Notes: generated by a model not told the origin, from the sequence alone. Positions 10,083 to 22,217 are shown, numbered from the stretch's first letter. The stretch is 64,000 nt of DNA from Martinezella hainanensis (GCF_900094555.1 NZ_FMAC01000001.1:186001-250000); one strand, 5' to 3'. Numbers and translations: made by a program.

Positions 10083-11675
10083 TTGAAGACAAAGAGCTAT
10101 GCACTGGGATTGGCCTTTGCTCTATCGTTACCGTGGCTTGCTCATGCCGAAGACCCCGCACCAGGACCTGCCAATACCACGATCGATCTGAAATATTGGG
10201 TGGAATTCGCAAATCAGGGCAATCCGGCTGCCCAATATGGTCTTGGCTATCGCTACGCCCACGGTGAGGGCGTGGAGCAGGACGATGCGCAGGCGGTCGA
10301 CTGGTATCGGAAATCGGCTGACCAAGGCAATGGGCAAGCCCAATATGCTCTGGCCTATATGTATGCCAACGGTCGCGGCGTCGATACCGATCTGAAACAG
10401 GCAAACGACTGGTATTTGAAGGCGGCGCAAAACGGCAATGCCGATGCTCAATATGCCATCGGCTATTCCCATGCCAATGGCCGGGGCATGGCTGTCGATA
10501 ATGAAGGTGCCGTCACCTGGTATCAGAAATCCGCCGCTCAGGGAGAGGCACAGGCACAATATGCGCTCGGCTATATGTATGCCAATGGCCTCGGCGTGCA
10601 TCAGGACCGCGCCATCGCACTCGGCTGGTATCGCAAGGCGGCCGACCAGGGCCGCGCCGATGCGCAATACGCAATCGGCTATATGTACGACAACGGCCAA
10701 GGCACGGAAGAAGATCAGGAACAGGCCCTCGCCTGGTATAAAAAGGCCGGCAACCAAGGAAGTGCGCAAGGTCTGTATGCGGTCGGCTACGCCTATGCCA
10801 ATGGCAAGGGTGTCGGGCAGGATGATGCCGAAGCCTATTCCTGGTACATGAAAGCAGCCGAGAAAGGGCGAGCCGAGGCACAATACGCCGTCGGCTACAG
10901 CCTTGAGAATGGGGTCGGGGTGGCACAGGACTACCGTCAGGCGCTTCAATGGTTTCGCAAATCGGCTGACCAGGGACGCCCCGACGCGCAATATGCCATC
11001 GGCTATCTCTATGCCAACGGCCAGGGCGTGAAGGTCGACGATGACAGCGCAGTGAGATGGTATCGCAAGGCCGCCGAGCAAGGCGATGCACGAGGCGAAT
11101 ACGCCCTCGCCTTCATGTATGCTGCCGGCCGTGGCATTGCTGCGGACTACGGCAAGGCCATTGACTGGTGTCGGAAAGCCGCCGGCCAGGGCCATGCGGA
11201 CGCACAATATGCCCTCGGCTACATGTACGAAAACGGCCAGGGGATAAAGGCTGACAAATCGGTCGCGGCAAGCTGGTATCGCAAGGCTGCGGACCAGAAC
11301 AACTCCCAAGGTCAATACGCCCTCGCCTATCTCTATTATCAAGGCGCCGGCGTGGCCAAGGACTACGGCCAGGCGGCCAATCTATTTCGCAAAGCCGCCG
11401 ATCAGGGTGACGCCCGCGCAGAATACGGTCTTGGATATCTGTATTATAACGGCTATGGCGTGCCGAAGGACTCGACGATCGCTGCCGACTGGTTCAACAA
11501 GGCGGCGGCGAAGGGGTTGCCCGAAGCACAGCATGGGCTCAGCTATATGGAAGCAAACGGCGACGGCCCGATCAAGGATCTCGGACCACTGGGACAAGGG
11601 GCGACCGGAAAAAGGGACACCGGCGATATGACGGGCTGGGTCCTATTTCATTTGCTGATGGCGCTGGTGCCCTAG
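10083..11675 (+). CDS. Secreted Sel1-repeat (TPR-like) protein, 12-13 repeats
   Basis: A protein of 530 residues. A signal peptide (about residues 1-21, ending AHA) is followed by twelve complete Sel1 repeats of exactly 36 residues and part of a thirteenth, covering about residues 40-500. Each carries the pattern AQYALGYMYANGxGV...A..WY.KAA.QG. The tail after the repeats ends in a hydrophobic segment (TGWVLFHLLMALVP). Sel1 repeats form alpha solenoids that bind other proteins, so this is probably a periplasmic scaffold. The start is a TTG with GGTGGGAG upstream; no better in-frame ATG exists before the signal peptide. A second Sel1 protein follows 55 bases later. Confidence 0.85.
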   Translation: MKTKSYALGLAFALSLPWLAHAEDPAPGPANTTIDLKYWVEFANQGNPAAQYGLGYRYAHGEGVEQDDAQAVDWYRKSADQGNGQAQYALAYMYANGRGVDTDLKQANDWYLKAAQNGNADAQYAIGYSHANGRGMAVDNEGAVTWYQKSAAQGEAQAQYALGYMYANGLGVHQDRAIALGWYRKAADQGRADAQYAIGYMYDNGQGTEEDQEQALAWYKKAGNQGSAQGLYAVGYAYANGKGVGQDDAEAYSWYMKAAEKGRAEAQYAVGYSLENGVGVAQDYRQALQWFRKSADQGRPDAQYAIGYLYANGQGVKVDDDSAVRWYRKAAEQGDARGEYALAFMYAAGRGIAADYGKAIDWCRKAAGQGHADAQYALGYMYENGQGIKADKSVAASWYRKAADQNNSQGQYALAYLYYQGAGVAKDYGQAANLFRKAADQGDARAEYGLGYLYYNGYGVPKDSTIAADWFNKAAAKGLPEAQHGLSYMEANGDGPIKDLGPLGQGATGKRDTGDMTGWVLFHLLMALVP

Positions 11676-11730
11676 CGGTCACGAAGCGTTCGGCATCTTA
11701 ATTCAACGGATTTCGACTGAGGGGTAAATC

Positions 11731-12801
11731 GTGAACTGGAAGAAGGGGGCAGCAGGTTTGCTCTTCGCACTGGCGTCCATGGGAACGGCACAAGCCGATG
11801 TCGGACGAAACAGCTACGATCGCGGCGATATCAAATCGGGCCTGGATTACTGGCGCCCCCTGGCGAACAGGGGCAATGTCGCGGCACAGCTGAAACTCGG
11901 ACAGATGTACGAGGACGGCAACGGCGTCGGAAAAAACCTCACCCTTGCCCTTAGCTGGTATAAGAAGGCCGCCGATCAGGGCAGCGCCGAAGCACAGTTC
12001 AACGTCGGCACCATGTATGATCAGGGCGAAGGCGTTACCGCCGACAAAAGCGAGGCTATTGCCTGGTACAAGAAGGCTGCGGCACAGGGATACCTCAATG
12101 CGCAATACAATCTTGGCGTCGTTTACGACACGGGCCAAGGCGTAGCGCAGGATAAGCCGCAGGCTTTTGACTGGTACAGCAAGGCCGCCGAACAGGGCGA
12201 TGCCGAAGCACAGTTCAATGTCGGCACCATGTACGATCAGGGCGACGGCACGGACAAGAACAAGAGCAAGGCCGTCGTCTGGTATCGCAAGGCGGCCGAG
12301 CAGGGAAAAGTCGAGGCGCAATACAATCTCGGCATCATGTACCGCGACGGCGAAGGCGTCGCCAAGGACGGCGCTGCAGCCTTCTCCTGGTTCAAGAAGG
12401 CGGCGGATCAAGGCGACGCCAGTGCGCAGTTCAATCTCGGTGCCATGTATGCCGATGGCGACGGGATCAAGCAGGACGATGCCCAGGCGATCGCGTGGTT
12501 TCTGAAGGCCGCGGCGCAGAACGATGTCGAGGCCGAATACAATCTCGGCGTCATGTTCCGCGATGGCGAAGGCGTCGCCAAGAATGGTCCTCGAGCCGTC
12601 TACTGGTTCGAGAGAGCAGCGGAGCATCGCTATGCCGGCGCAGCCTACAATCTCGCCGTGATGTATCGTGACGGCGATGGCGTTGCTGCGGATGCGGCCA
12701 AGGCGGCGGAATGGTTCCGCAAGGCGAAGCGCCTGGGTTATGATGGCGACACGGACGACCAACCGGAAGACCCCTCCGGTGGACAGACTATTCCGATATG
12801 A
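11731..12801 (+). CDS. Secreted Sel1-repeat protein, 8 repeats
   Basis: A protein of 356 residues with a signal peptide (about residues 1-22, ending AQA) and eight 36-residue Sel1 repeats between about residues 45 and 335, of the pattern AQFNVGTMYDQGEGV....A..WYKKAA.QG. The start is GTG at 11731 after GAGGGG. It is probably a paralogue of the preceding gene but its repeats form a distinct subgroup (NLG.MY.DG instead of ALGYMYANG), so the two were likely expanded separately. Exported scaffold or adaptor role is inferred from the repeat family. Confidence 0.85.
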   Translation: MNWKKGAAGLLFALASMGTAQADVGRNSYDRGDIKSGLDYWRPLANRGNVAAQLKLGQMYEDGNGVGKNLTLALSWYKKAADQGSAEAQFNVGTMYDQGEGVTADKSEAIAWYKKAAAQGYLNAQYNLGVVYDTGQGVAQDKPQAFDWYSKAAEQGDAEAQFNVGTMYDQGDGTDKNKSKAVVWYRKAAEQGKVEAQYNLGIMYRDGEGVAKDGAAAFSWFKKAADQGDASAQFNLGAMYADGDGIKQDDAQAIAWFLKAAAQNDVEAEYNLGVMFRDGEGVAKNGPRAVYWFERAAEHRYAGAAYNLAVMYRDGDGVAADAAKAAEWFRKAKRLGYDGDTDDQPEDPSGGQTIPI

Positions 12802-12952
12802 CGCGCTGCACTGTCCGATCGGTACCATCATGCCCTGCCGGTCACCTGCCTTCACTCCCGGCGAATCGCGGCAAGATATGCTAATGCCCACAACTTGAAG
12901 TACGTGATGCGGCGTGTGGGGCGTCGTGACGCGCGCTGAGCCGGGGGAAACT

Positions 12953-13789
12953 ATGAGTTCTGCTGCTTCCGATCATCAAATGGCCTCTTTGCCGCCTCGC
13001 CATTTTTGGCGACGCCTCGGTGCCTACGCGGTCGATATCGTCATCTTCCAGGTCGCCTTTACGCTGTTGTTTCTCGCGCTGTCGGCGGTAACGTCGTGGG
13101 ATTTGACCCTGCCGCTGCTTCAAAAGCAGCAATGCGAAGAAGCAACTTCGGCGCCTCTCGTTGCGAAGGTGGAGGCAGAATGGCCGCTGCAGCCAGGCGA
13201 AGTGAGAAGCAACCAACTGTGCCGCATATCCTGGCTGGGCAGCAACGGATACACGGTCTTTCTTTCAATCGTCGCATCGCAGCAGGGATCGGCCGCATTG
13301 AAGCGCGCCTTTTCCGTACCCGTCGACGGCAATGGCAACCCGATCGATCCGAATATCACCGTAAGGCCAACTTCAAGCATCGTCCTGCTGCTCCTTCCCT
13401 TCGCCTTCGCCCTCTGCTCGATCCACGGCGGGCGAACACCAGGCAAGCGCTTGACCTCGTTGCGCGTGACAACCGCGGAAGGCGACGCCATGCCCTTTGC
13501 GCTTGCCGCCAAACGGGAGATGTTCAAGTTTCTGCCGTTGATGCTGCTCGCAATCGTCAATCTGGTCAGCCTGTTCCTGTTGCCTTCCTATCTGCCGCCC
13601 ATCGACCAGTTGATTCAGCAGGCGCGCGATACCAACCTTCTCAATGCCATCGGTTTCTTCGCCCTGACCGGGGCGTTGGCACCGCTTCTGTTCGTATTCG
13701 CGCTTATCTGGTGGGTCTTTCCACTAATCCTGTGGCGCGGACAGACCTTCTACGACCGCTTCTGCGACACCATGGTCGTCAAGGAGTAA
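12953..13789 (+). CDS. RDD family membrane protein
   Basis: The protein has 278 residues. It begins with the RDD signature region (FWRRLGAYAVDIVIFQVAF: Arg and Asp in the first helix) and has hydrophobic helices near residues 25-50, 140-160, 190-210 and 230-260. A ~90-residue extracytoplasmic insert with cysteines lies between helices 1 and 2. The second family motif is GGRTPGKRLTSLRV. Some RDD proteins are Na+/H+ antiporters or insertases, but for this one the role is unknown. The ATG at 12953 has GGGGGAAA upstream. Confidence 0.8.
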   Translation: MSSAASDHQMASLPPRHFWRRLGAYAVDIVIFQVAFTLLFLALSAVTSWDLTLPLLQKQQCEEATSAPLVAKVEAEWPLQPGEVRSNQLCRISWLGSNGYTVFLSIVASQQGSAALKRAFSVPVDGNGNPIDPNITVRPTSSIVLLLLPFAFALCSIHGGRTPGKRLTSLRVTTAEGDAMPFALAAKREMFKFLPLMLLAIVNLVSLFLLPSYLPPIDQLIQQARDTNLLNAIGFFALTGALAPLLFVFALIWWVFPLILWRGQTFYDRFCDTMVVKE

Positions 13790-13890
13790 CCATCAAAATC
13801 GGGGGGATTGCCTTGGCGGAAGAAGAGATGGAAGACTGTCGCCGCGCCAGGCCTGATTTGCTGCTTCTTCTCTTGAGAGGATAGATCGTC

Positions 13891-14406
13891 GTGAACCTGA
13901 AATATCCCATGTCCCCCTTCTCGCTTCTGCCGCCGCTTCGCATGTCTCTGCTGGCCATGGCGGTCGTGTTGCCGCTCTCTCCGCTTCCCATAGCAGCAAC
14001 GCCAGCAGAAGCCGCACCCGGCTCGTGCTGGTCACTGCTGCAGAGCAAGTTTGGCCCGCAGATCGAGAAGTCCGTAAACGAGGCCGACCCCTGCAAGAAA
14101 CTGCCGGGCGTTGATCACAAGGACAAGTTCGAGGTGAAGTCACTCGATGTCTGCGATGCCGCAGGCGGCGGTGTGCAGATCAACGCGCATGCCGAAATGG
14201 CCTGCAAATCGCATGGCGTGCTGAAGACGACGATCAAGGGGGAACTCGATGCCTCGATGACGGTCGATGTCGGCGCATGCCACATCACCGACCTGCATCT
14301 CGGCATCAACGGCCCGATCGGCGAACTGATATCCTCAGTCGGCGGCCTGCAGGAGTTGGCCCGTGGCTTTGCCCAGGCCAAGATCTCGGAAATTTGCGGA
14401 AAGTGA
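13891..14406 (+). CDS. Secreted protein of unknown function
   Basis: The product has 171 residues with a clear signal peptide (hydrophobic core about residues 18-38, cleavage after PAEA). The mature part has six cysteines (SCWSLL, DPCKK, DVCDA, MACKS, ACHIT, EICGK), an even number consistent with disulfides in the periplasm. The start is GTG at 13891 with GAGAGG about 10 bases upstream. No recognisable domain. It ends at a bidirectional terminator shared with the convergent transporter gene. Confidence 0.7.
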   Translation: MNLKYPMSPFSLLPPLRMSLLAMAVVLPLSPLPIAATPAEAAPGSCWSLLQSKFGPQIEKSVNEADPCKKLPGVDHKDKFEVKSLDVCDAAGGGVQINAHAEMACKSHGVLKTTIKGELDASMTVDVGACHITDLHLGINGPIGELISSVGGLQELARGFAQAKISEICGK

Positions 14407-14411
14407 CCTGA

Positions 14412-14437
14412 AAGGGCCGGCAATATCAGCCGGCCCT
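14412..14437. terminator. Bidirectional terminator hairpin
   Basis: A 10-bp perfect stem AAGGGCCGGC/GCCGGCCCTT with a short loop lies between two convergent genes. The T-run is weak, but the A/T ends allow use from both sides. Confidence 0.65.
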
Positions 14438-14462
14438 TGCTTGCCCGGATAATTGAGCCTCG

Positions 14463-15713
14463 TCAGGCCCGCACGGCGCTGTCCGCCTGCCCGGCATCCT
14501 TGCCGCCAAACCGAACACCCTTTTTCTCGAAGCCAAAGCCGGCGAAAATCGCAACGACCACGGCAACTATGCAGGCAACGATCAACAGCGCCAGGGCATA
14601 GTCGCCGTTCCATTGCTTTGCTAGTCCCGCCTGGATCGAGGCATTGCCTGATGCCAGCAGGTTCCCAAGCTGGTAGGCAAATCCAGGGAAGGTGCCGCGC
14701 ACCTCGTCCGGCGACAATTCGTTCAGATGCACGGGAACGATGCCCCAGGCACCCTGCACGAAAAGCTGCATCAGGAAGGCGCCAATCGCGAGCATGACCG
14801 GGCCCTGACCCCAAACCCACAGCGGGGCGACGGGAATGGCGAGAAGCGCCGCGATGACGATGGTCCGCCGCCTGCCCCAACGCTGCGACAGAGCACCGAA
14901 CGTCAGGCCGCCGACGATCGCGCCGATATTGTAGACGATGGCGATGGCGCCGACCGTATAGGAATCATATTGCCGCTGGGTTTCCAGGAAGGTCGGATAG
15001 AGATCCTGGGTGCCGTGGCTGAAGAAATTGAACGCAGTCATGAGAAGCACCGCCCAGATGAATAGCGGAATATTCTCGCGCAGCACGGTGAGAAATGGCC
15101 GCTGTGGCTTGGCCTGCCGCTGCAGGAAGGCCGGAGATTCCTCCACATTGCGCCTGATATACAGCACCAGCAACGCCGGCACCGCGCCGACGAAGAACAT
15201 GCCGCGCCAGCCGATAATCGGAAACAGCAGAAAGAAGACGATCGATGCAAGCAGATAGCCCGAGGGATAGCCCGCCTGCAGGATACCGGATACAAGGCCG
15301 CGCGAATCCTCGGGTATCGTCTCCATGACGAGCGACGCGCCGACACCCCATTCGCCGCCCATGGCAACGCCGAAGAGCGCGCGCAGCACGAGAAACATCG
15401 TCAGGCCGGTCGAAAAGCCGGTCAGGAATTCGAAGACGGAATAAAGCAGCACGTCGACCATCAGGGTCGTGCGCCGCCCGAACCGATCCGCCGCAAGTCC
15501 GAAGATCAAGGCTCCGAGCGGCCGCATGGCAAGCGTGAGGAAGATTGCCACGGCGACTGCCGGAACGTCCGTGTGAAATTCTTCGGCTATATGCTTGAGA
15601 ACGAAAACCAAAATGAAGAAATCGAAAGCGTCCAGAGTCCAGCCCAGATAGGCCGCGATCACGGTGTTTCGTTGCTGGGGGGACAAGGAACGTAAGCTAT
15701 CCAATGCGGTCAT
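14463..15713 (-). CDS. MFS transporter, SHS (lactate/sialate:H+ symporter) type
   Basis: A twelve-helix carrier of 416 residues. The first helix contains GWTLDAFDFFILVFVLKHIA, followed by the MFS signature GLAADRFGRRT between helices 2 and 3 and RALFGVAMGGEWGVGASLV in helix 4, which is typical of the metabolite:H+ and SHS branches. It likely imports a small organic acid with protons. Two adjacent ATG codons (15716 and 15713) follow GGAGG; the second has the better spacing. Confidence 0.82.
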   Translation of the reverse strand: MTALDSLRSLSPQQRNTVIAAYLGWTLDAFDFFILVFVLKHIAEEFHTDVPAVAVAIFLTLAMRPLGALIFGLAADRFGRRTTLMVDVLLYSVFEFLTGFSTGLTMFLVLRALFGVAMGGEWGVGASLVMETIPEDSRGLVSGILQAGYPSGYLLASIVFFLLFPIIGWRGMFFVGAVPALLVLYIRRNVEESPAFLQRQAKPQRPFLTVLRENIPLFIWAVLLMTAFNFFSHGTQDLYPTFLETQRQYDSYTVGAIAIVYNIGAIVGGLTFGALSQRWGRRRTIVIAALLAIPVAPLWVWGQGPVMLAIGAFLMQLFVQGAWGIVPVHLNELSPDEVRGTFPGFAYQLGNLLASGNASIQAGLAKQWNGDYALALLIVACIVAVVVAIFAGFGFEKKGVRFGGKDAGQADSAVRA

Positions 15714-15937
15714 CATGATCCTCCGACCGGATGGCGGCGGCGAGGCGGGCAATACCGGATGCCGTCGAAGCTGGGGGAACCCGGCAAGTGGCCGGGCATG
15801 TCGACGTTGCGGCTTGTTCCTCCTTTGGCGCCTGCGAGGATCGCGCTATGCGGACTTTGGATCAACGATAACGCATCGGCCGCCCTTGGGTTGTAACATA
15901 TTTGACATCTTCGGCGAATGGAAAAATCCTCTACTTT

Positions 15938-15952
15938 GTTTCCCTTTTGTAC
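15938..15952 (+). promoter_or_regulatory. Possible LexA (SOS) box upstream of uvrB
   Basis: The sequence GTTT-N7-GTAC lies 46 bases before the uvrB start. Alphaproteobacterial LexA sites are GTTC-N7-GTTC or GAAC-N7-GTAC-like. It deviates from the consensus, so this is a position-based suggestion; uvrB is SOS-controlled in many bacteria. Confidence 0.35.
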
Positions 15953-15997
15953 TCTTTGCCCCTTCACATCTGTGCGATCTGTCTCCATATTCGCCCC

Positions 15998-18784
<2,787 letters not shown>

Positions 18785-18981
18785 GGCGCAGGCGTCTATC
18801 AGATGCCGACCCGCCCCGAGTTGTCGATTTGTGAGGGCTGAGCCCGCGAGCATTGAGCAATGCCTTGCTGGCGAGGCCGCAACCGCTACATGTTCTCATG
18901 AGGAGGCCCACGGAGGGACGGAAGGTGCTTGAGTGCATACCGAACCGGTGGGAAGCGACAGCAACCTGGGGAGAGAGACTG

Positions 18982-19437
18982 ATGTCCGAGCCTTTAATCG
19001 TCCGTCGCGAGACCCATGTCCCGGCGCCGCCTGCAGCCATATTCGCATTGCTCACCGATCCGGAGAAAATCCTGCGCTGGATGGGCACGGAAGCCCAGAC
19101 GGAGCTGCAGCCCGGCGGCATCTATCTCGTCAATGTTACCGGAGCCCGCTTCGCGCGTGGCTCGTTTCGCGAAGTCGTGCCGGTCCATCGCCTCGCCTAC
19201 AGCTTCGGCTGGGACGGCAGCGAGGAAGTGCCTCCCGGATCAAGCCTGGTGGAAATCGATCTGATAGAGCAGTCGGACGGGACGCTGGTGCGCCTCACCC
19301 ACACCGGCCTGCCGACCGTTGAACAATGTGAAGCGCACGCAAAGGGTTGGGCGCATTATCTCGACCGTATGGCCGCAGTGGCCGCCGGACGCGATCCCGG
19401 CCCCGACTCCATGCGCGGTCACGACGGCAGAAGCTGA
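18982..19437 (+). CDS. SRPBCC / AHSA1-family protein
   Basis: A protein of 151 residues with the helix-grip fold of the activator-of-Hsp90-homologue 1 (AHSA1) family: RETHVPAPPAAIFALLTDPEKILRWMG at the N-terminus, and GWAHYLDRMAAVAAGRDPGPD at the C-terminus. Such proteins form a hydrophobic ligand pocket, but ligands are rarely known. The ATG at 18982 has GGGGAGAGAG upstream. Members often pair with an ArsR regulator; none is seen here. Confidence 0.8.
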   Translation: MSEPLIVRRETHVPAPPAAIFALLTDPEKILRWMGTEAQTELQPGGIYLVNVTGARFARGSFREVVPVHRLAYSFGWDGSEEVPPGSSLVEIDLIEQSDGTLVRLTHTGLPTVEQCEAHAKGWAHYLDRMAAVAAGRDPGPDSMRGHDGRS

Positions 19438-19600
19438 CGACGTTTAAGCGCAGCGCCATCGAGTTCTATGCCTTGGCGCGCAAGCCATGTCACGAGCCAG
19501 AGGCAACAACTTCGCCTTCGATATCGTGACGATCCAACGCTGGCCGCAAGGTCGCATCGGCACGGATGACAGGCTGCAACCGCCATGGCATGATCGCGGC

Positions 19601-20659
19601 ATGGATCTACCCGCCCCCCTTGCCTGGCTGATTGACGAGGCCGGCACCTCGCCCAGCCCCGAACGCTTCCTGGCCGATCTGGGCGGACAACTATTGGCCG
19701 CCGACATCCCGCTGGCCGGCAGCGCGCTGACGCTTGCAGCGCCGCATCCGATCATAACCCAACATACATGGCTCTGGCGCGCCGAAACCGGCGCGGTGAC
19801 CGAAGCCCTCGGCTTCGCCGGCACGGCGCTCGGCCAGGCCGGCCGCGATTGGCTCGGCGATCTCGGCCCGACCTGCGAGGAAACGATCGGGATTGCGCCC
19901 GGCAATTCCGCTCTTGCCTGGGCCGGTACTCGGCCCTTCACCTCCGCCGAGACGGATAGCCTGCGCGAGATCACCCGCTTTGCCGCCGCCCCCTTGGCGG
20001 GCTTGGCCGCCCGCGCCACCCTATCGACCCTGCTTGAAGCCTATCTCGGCCGCAGAAGCGCTGCCCGCGTGCAGGCCGGCGCGCTCAGCCGCAATAGCGG
20101 CGAGACCATCCGCGCAGCCCTGCTCTGCGCCGACCTCCGGGATTTCACCGCCCTTTCCGAAGTGACGGAACCGACCGTCATGATCGCCGCGCTTGATGCC
20201 TGGTTCGACCGCGTTGCCGGCGCCGTGCATGCTTTCGGCGGCGAAGTGCTGAAATTCATGGGCGATGGCGTGCTGGCGATCTTCCCGGTGACCGGGACAG
20301 CGAAGGAAGCATGCGAGGCAGCCTTGCGCGCCGCCACCGCCATCCGCGCCGGCATGGCGCATCTCGACGCGTCTCGCGCAAACCAGGGCCTGCCGCCGCT
20401 CCCTTTCGGAGCCGCCCTGCATTTCGGCGACATGCTCTGGGGCAATATCGGCGCCGCCGACCGGCTGGACTTCACCGCCATCGGCCCCGCCGTCAATCTC
20501 GTCAGCCGGCTGGAGGGCCTCTGCAAGCCGCTCGGACACAATATTCTGATTTCAGGCTCGGTCGCAGCTGAGACGACGATGCCGCTGCTAGCGTTGGACA
20601 GCTATGGGCTGCGAGGGATTGCGGAGCCTTGCGCGGTGTTTACGCTGGCGGAGACCTAG
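19601..20659 (+). CDS. Class III adenylate/guanylate cyclase
   Basis: A soluble cyclase of 352 residues. The N-terminal ~160 residues are a sensor-like region without membrane helices. The catalytic domain follows, with the first metal aspartate in CADLRDFTALSE and the second in KFMGDGVLAIFP, and the nucleotide-binding end segment AIGPAVNLVSRLEGLCKPLG. It should make cyclic AMP (or cyclic GMP) from the nucleoside triphosphate. Substrate-specifying residues cannot be assigned with certainty. The start is uncertain: ATG 19601 gives a normal N-terminus, and an in-frame ATG at 19487 would add 38 residues. Confidence 0.85.
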   Translation: MDLPAPLAWLIDEAGTSPSPERFLADLGGQLLAADIPLAGSALTLAAPHPIITQHTWLWRAETGAVTEALGFAGTALGQAGRDWLGDLGPTCEETIGIAPGNSALAWAGTRPFTSAETDSLREITRFAAAPLAGLAARATLSTLLEAYLGRRSAARVQAGALSRNSGETIRAALLCADLRDFTALSEVTEPTVMIAALDAWFDRVAGAVHAFGGEVLKFMGDGVLAIFPVTGTAKEACEAALRAATAIRAGMAHLDASRANQGLPPLPFGAALHFGDMLWGNIGAADRLDFTAIGPAVNLVSRLEGLCKPLGHNILISGSVAAETTMPLLALDSYGLRGIAEPCAVFTLAET

Positions 20660-20692
20660 AACCGCAAACGTCTTGAAGCCGCCAACGCATCA

Positions 20693-21226
20693 TCAATCTT
20701 GCGGCATATTGAGATGAAGATTGGCTCTAACGGCGGCCTGAAAATGCGAAGCCCCGCCGGTCAGCCAAAACTCCTCCGTGGTCGTATCAAGAAACGCTGC
20801 AAAAAGCTCGCACGCCTCTTGGCGACGAACGCCTCCAACGATTTCCACCGGTCTCGAAAGATGCCTGGGAGGAGAATTTTCCAATCTGACATGAGCGCAT
20901 CCGCCATATGCATCCGGCATGGCGAAGACGAGACGCATGATCGGCAGATGAAGCATGGTGCCGAAACACATGATGCAAGGCTCGAGCGTTGTGTAGAGCG
21001 TGATGCCGTCATCTCGAGAGAATGTATAATTGCCTTTGAATACCTGATGAAACAGATTTATTTCCGCATGGTTCAGATGATTTGAAACCATGGTCTTGTG
21101 CGAGCGCCCCAGAATCCGATCCCCGGCTGACAGAATCGCCCCCACGGGAAATATACCTTGTTTCAAGGCAGCCGCTGCCTCGGCCAATGCCAGGCCCATC
21201 ATATAGTCATCGTTCGATTGAGCCAT
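20693..21226 (-). CDS. Nucleoside/nucleobase deaminase (CMP/dCMP deaminase family)
   Basis: A zinc deaminase of 177 residues. The zinc and proton-shuttle motif is HAEINLFHQ (His and Glu), and the two cysteine ligands are in TLEPCIMCFG. It belongs to the tRNA adenosine deaminase / guanine deaminase group of the cytidine deaminase-like fold. Unlike TadA, it has a longer C-terminal part (EIVGGVRRQEACELFAAFLD) and lacks clear tRNA-binding features, so a free base or nucleoside is the likelier substrate. Confidence 0.8.
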   Translation of the reverse strand: MAQSNDDYMMGLALAEAAAALKQGIFPVGAILSAGDRILGRSHKTMVSNHLNHAEINLFHQVFKGNYTFSRDDGITLYTTLEPCIMCFGTMLHLPIMRLVFAMPDAYGGCAHVRLENSPPRHLSRPVEIVGGVRRQEACELFAAFLDTTTEEFWLTGGASHFQAAVRANLHLNMPQD

Positions 21227-21696
21227 GAGGCCTCCACAGCACCTGGTATCAAAAGTTGCGGATTCGCAAGGTACTGGCTTTTGCTACAACCGTACGACAG
21301 ATTCTCACAATTCGGATCCGCCTCAAACCCGCCGCGATAGGCAGCAAGCTTATTATATACGTCCGTAATCGTAGAATTATCGATCAACCGAACCCGAAGC
21401 TTTCCCAACCCCTTGAAATTCCCACCCAATCCTACCCGTTTCCCACCCTGCCCTAATATTGCCCCTTGCCTTTTTCCACAAACCCTGTCACCCATACACA
21501 TGCTCGGGCATTTGCATGCCGGTGACTGGACTGATTTGGTGATCCGCTGGCGGCAGGCAGTGGTTGGGTCTTTAGACCCGCGCAGACGTTCTTTCCCCGT
21601 ACGTGAACTTCTCGACTGGCTTTCGCATGTTGCGGAAGCAAAGCCGTCCGGGTTCATCCGGATAAACTAAGACTGATGGGTAAAGGACTATCCCCC
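21227..21696. other. Intergenic stretch and cspA leader
   Basis: These 470 bases hold no gene I can support. An ORF of 57 codons (21500-21670, starting MLGHLHAGDWTDLV) ends 26 bases before cspA but has no ribosome site. The stretch is pyrimidine-rich around 21400-21480, and its right half probably contains the long 5' leader expected for a cold-shock mRNA. Confidence 0.4.
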
Positions 21697-21909
21697 ATGG
21701 CCACCAAGGGCACCGTAAAATTCTTCAACCAGGACAAGGGTTTTGGTTTCATCACTCCTGACGGCGGCGCAAAGGACGTTTTCGTCCACATCTCCGCTCT
21801 TCAGGCTTCCGGCATCCAGTCGCTGCGCGAAGGCCAGCAGGTTACCTTCGACACCGAGCCGGATCGCATGGGCAAGGGCCCGAAGGCTGTCAACATCCAG
21901 GCTGCCTAA
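21697..21909 (+). CDS. cspA: Cold-shock protein (CspA family)
   Basis: A single cold-shock domain of 70 residues that binds single-stranded RNA or DNA. RNP1 (KGFGFITP) and RNP2 (VFVHIS) are both present, preceded by GTVKFFNQD. Start ATG 21697 has AAAGGA upstream. A strong terminator follows directly. It is one of several Csp paralogues expected in a rhizobium, so the letter in the gene symbol is by family only. Confidence 0.93.
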   Translation: MATKGTVKFFNQDKGFGFITPDGGAKDVFVHISALQASGIQSLREGQQVTFDTEPDRMGKGPKAVNIQAA

Positions 21910-21940
21910 GCCTCTGGTGACTGCCTGATCAAGGTTTCGA

Positions 21941-21968
21941 ACGGCGCGGTGAAAACCGCGCCGTTTTT
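21941..21968 (+). terminator. Intrinsic terminator of cspA
   Basis: A 10-bp perfect stem ACGGCGCGGT/ACCGCGCCGT with a GAAA loop is followed by a T-run. It lies 30 bases after the cspA stop. Confidence 0.9.
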
Positions 21969-22057
21969 CGTTTGTGAGGATGGCACCCTCGTCCTGAATC
22001 AAGCTTGTCTATGCCCCTCGCCGCAAGTCCGTTGTCTGCCCCGAACCATCCTAACAT

Positions 22058-22217
22058 TCCGTCATCCTCGAGCTTGACCCGAAGATCCAGGCACGAGCCT
22101 CGCTGCCTCCTCTGGTGAAAAGGGATGCGCTCCAAAGCAAGACCAGCACCCTCGTCGATTTAGACGCACCAATGTGCTTGGACATGGATCCTCGGGGCAA
22201 GCCCGAGGCTGACGGAT
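22058..22217. repeat. Palindromic intergenic repeat (RIME-like)
   Basis: Two inverted arms of about 35 bases (22058-22092 and 22184-22217) carry the sequence GTCATCCTCG...GCTTG.CCCGAGGATCCA in opposite orientation. The core looks like the rhizobial intergenic mosaic elements (RIME) known from Rhizobium. It fills much of the gap between cspA and dusA. The rest of the 22000-22330 gap contains nothing else I can support. Confidence 0.6.

Noticed and set aside
20693..21226. Calling the deaminase TadA
   Set aside because: The zinc motifs fit the superfamily, but the C-terminal part differs from tRNA adenosine deaminase.
21199..21657. Minus-strand frame of ~150 codons upstream of the deaminase
   Set aside because: It has no ribosome site, an odd composition and a 28-base overlap with the deaminase start. 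I treat it as non-coding, though its last third looks slightly protein-like.
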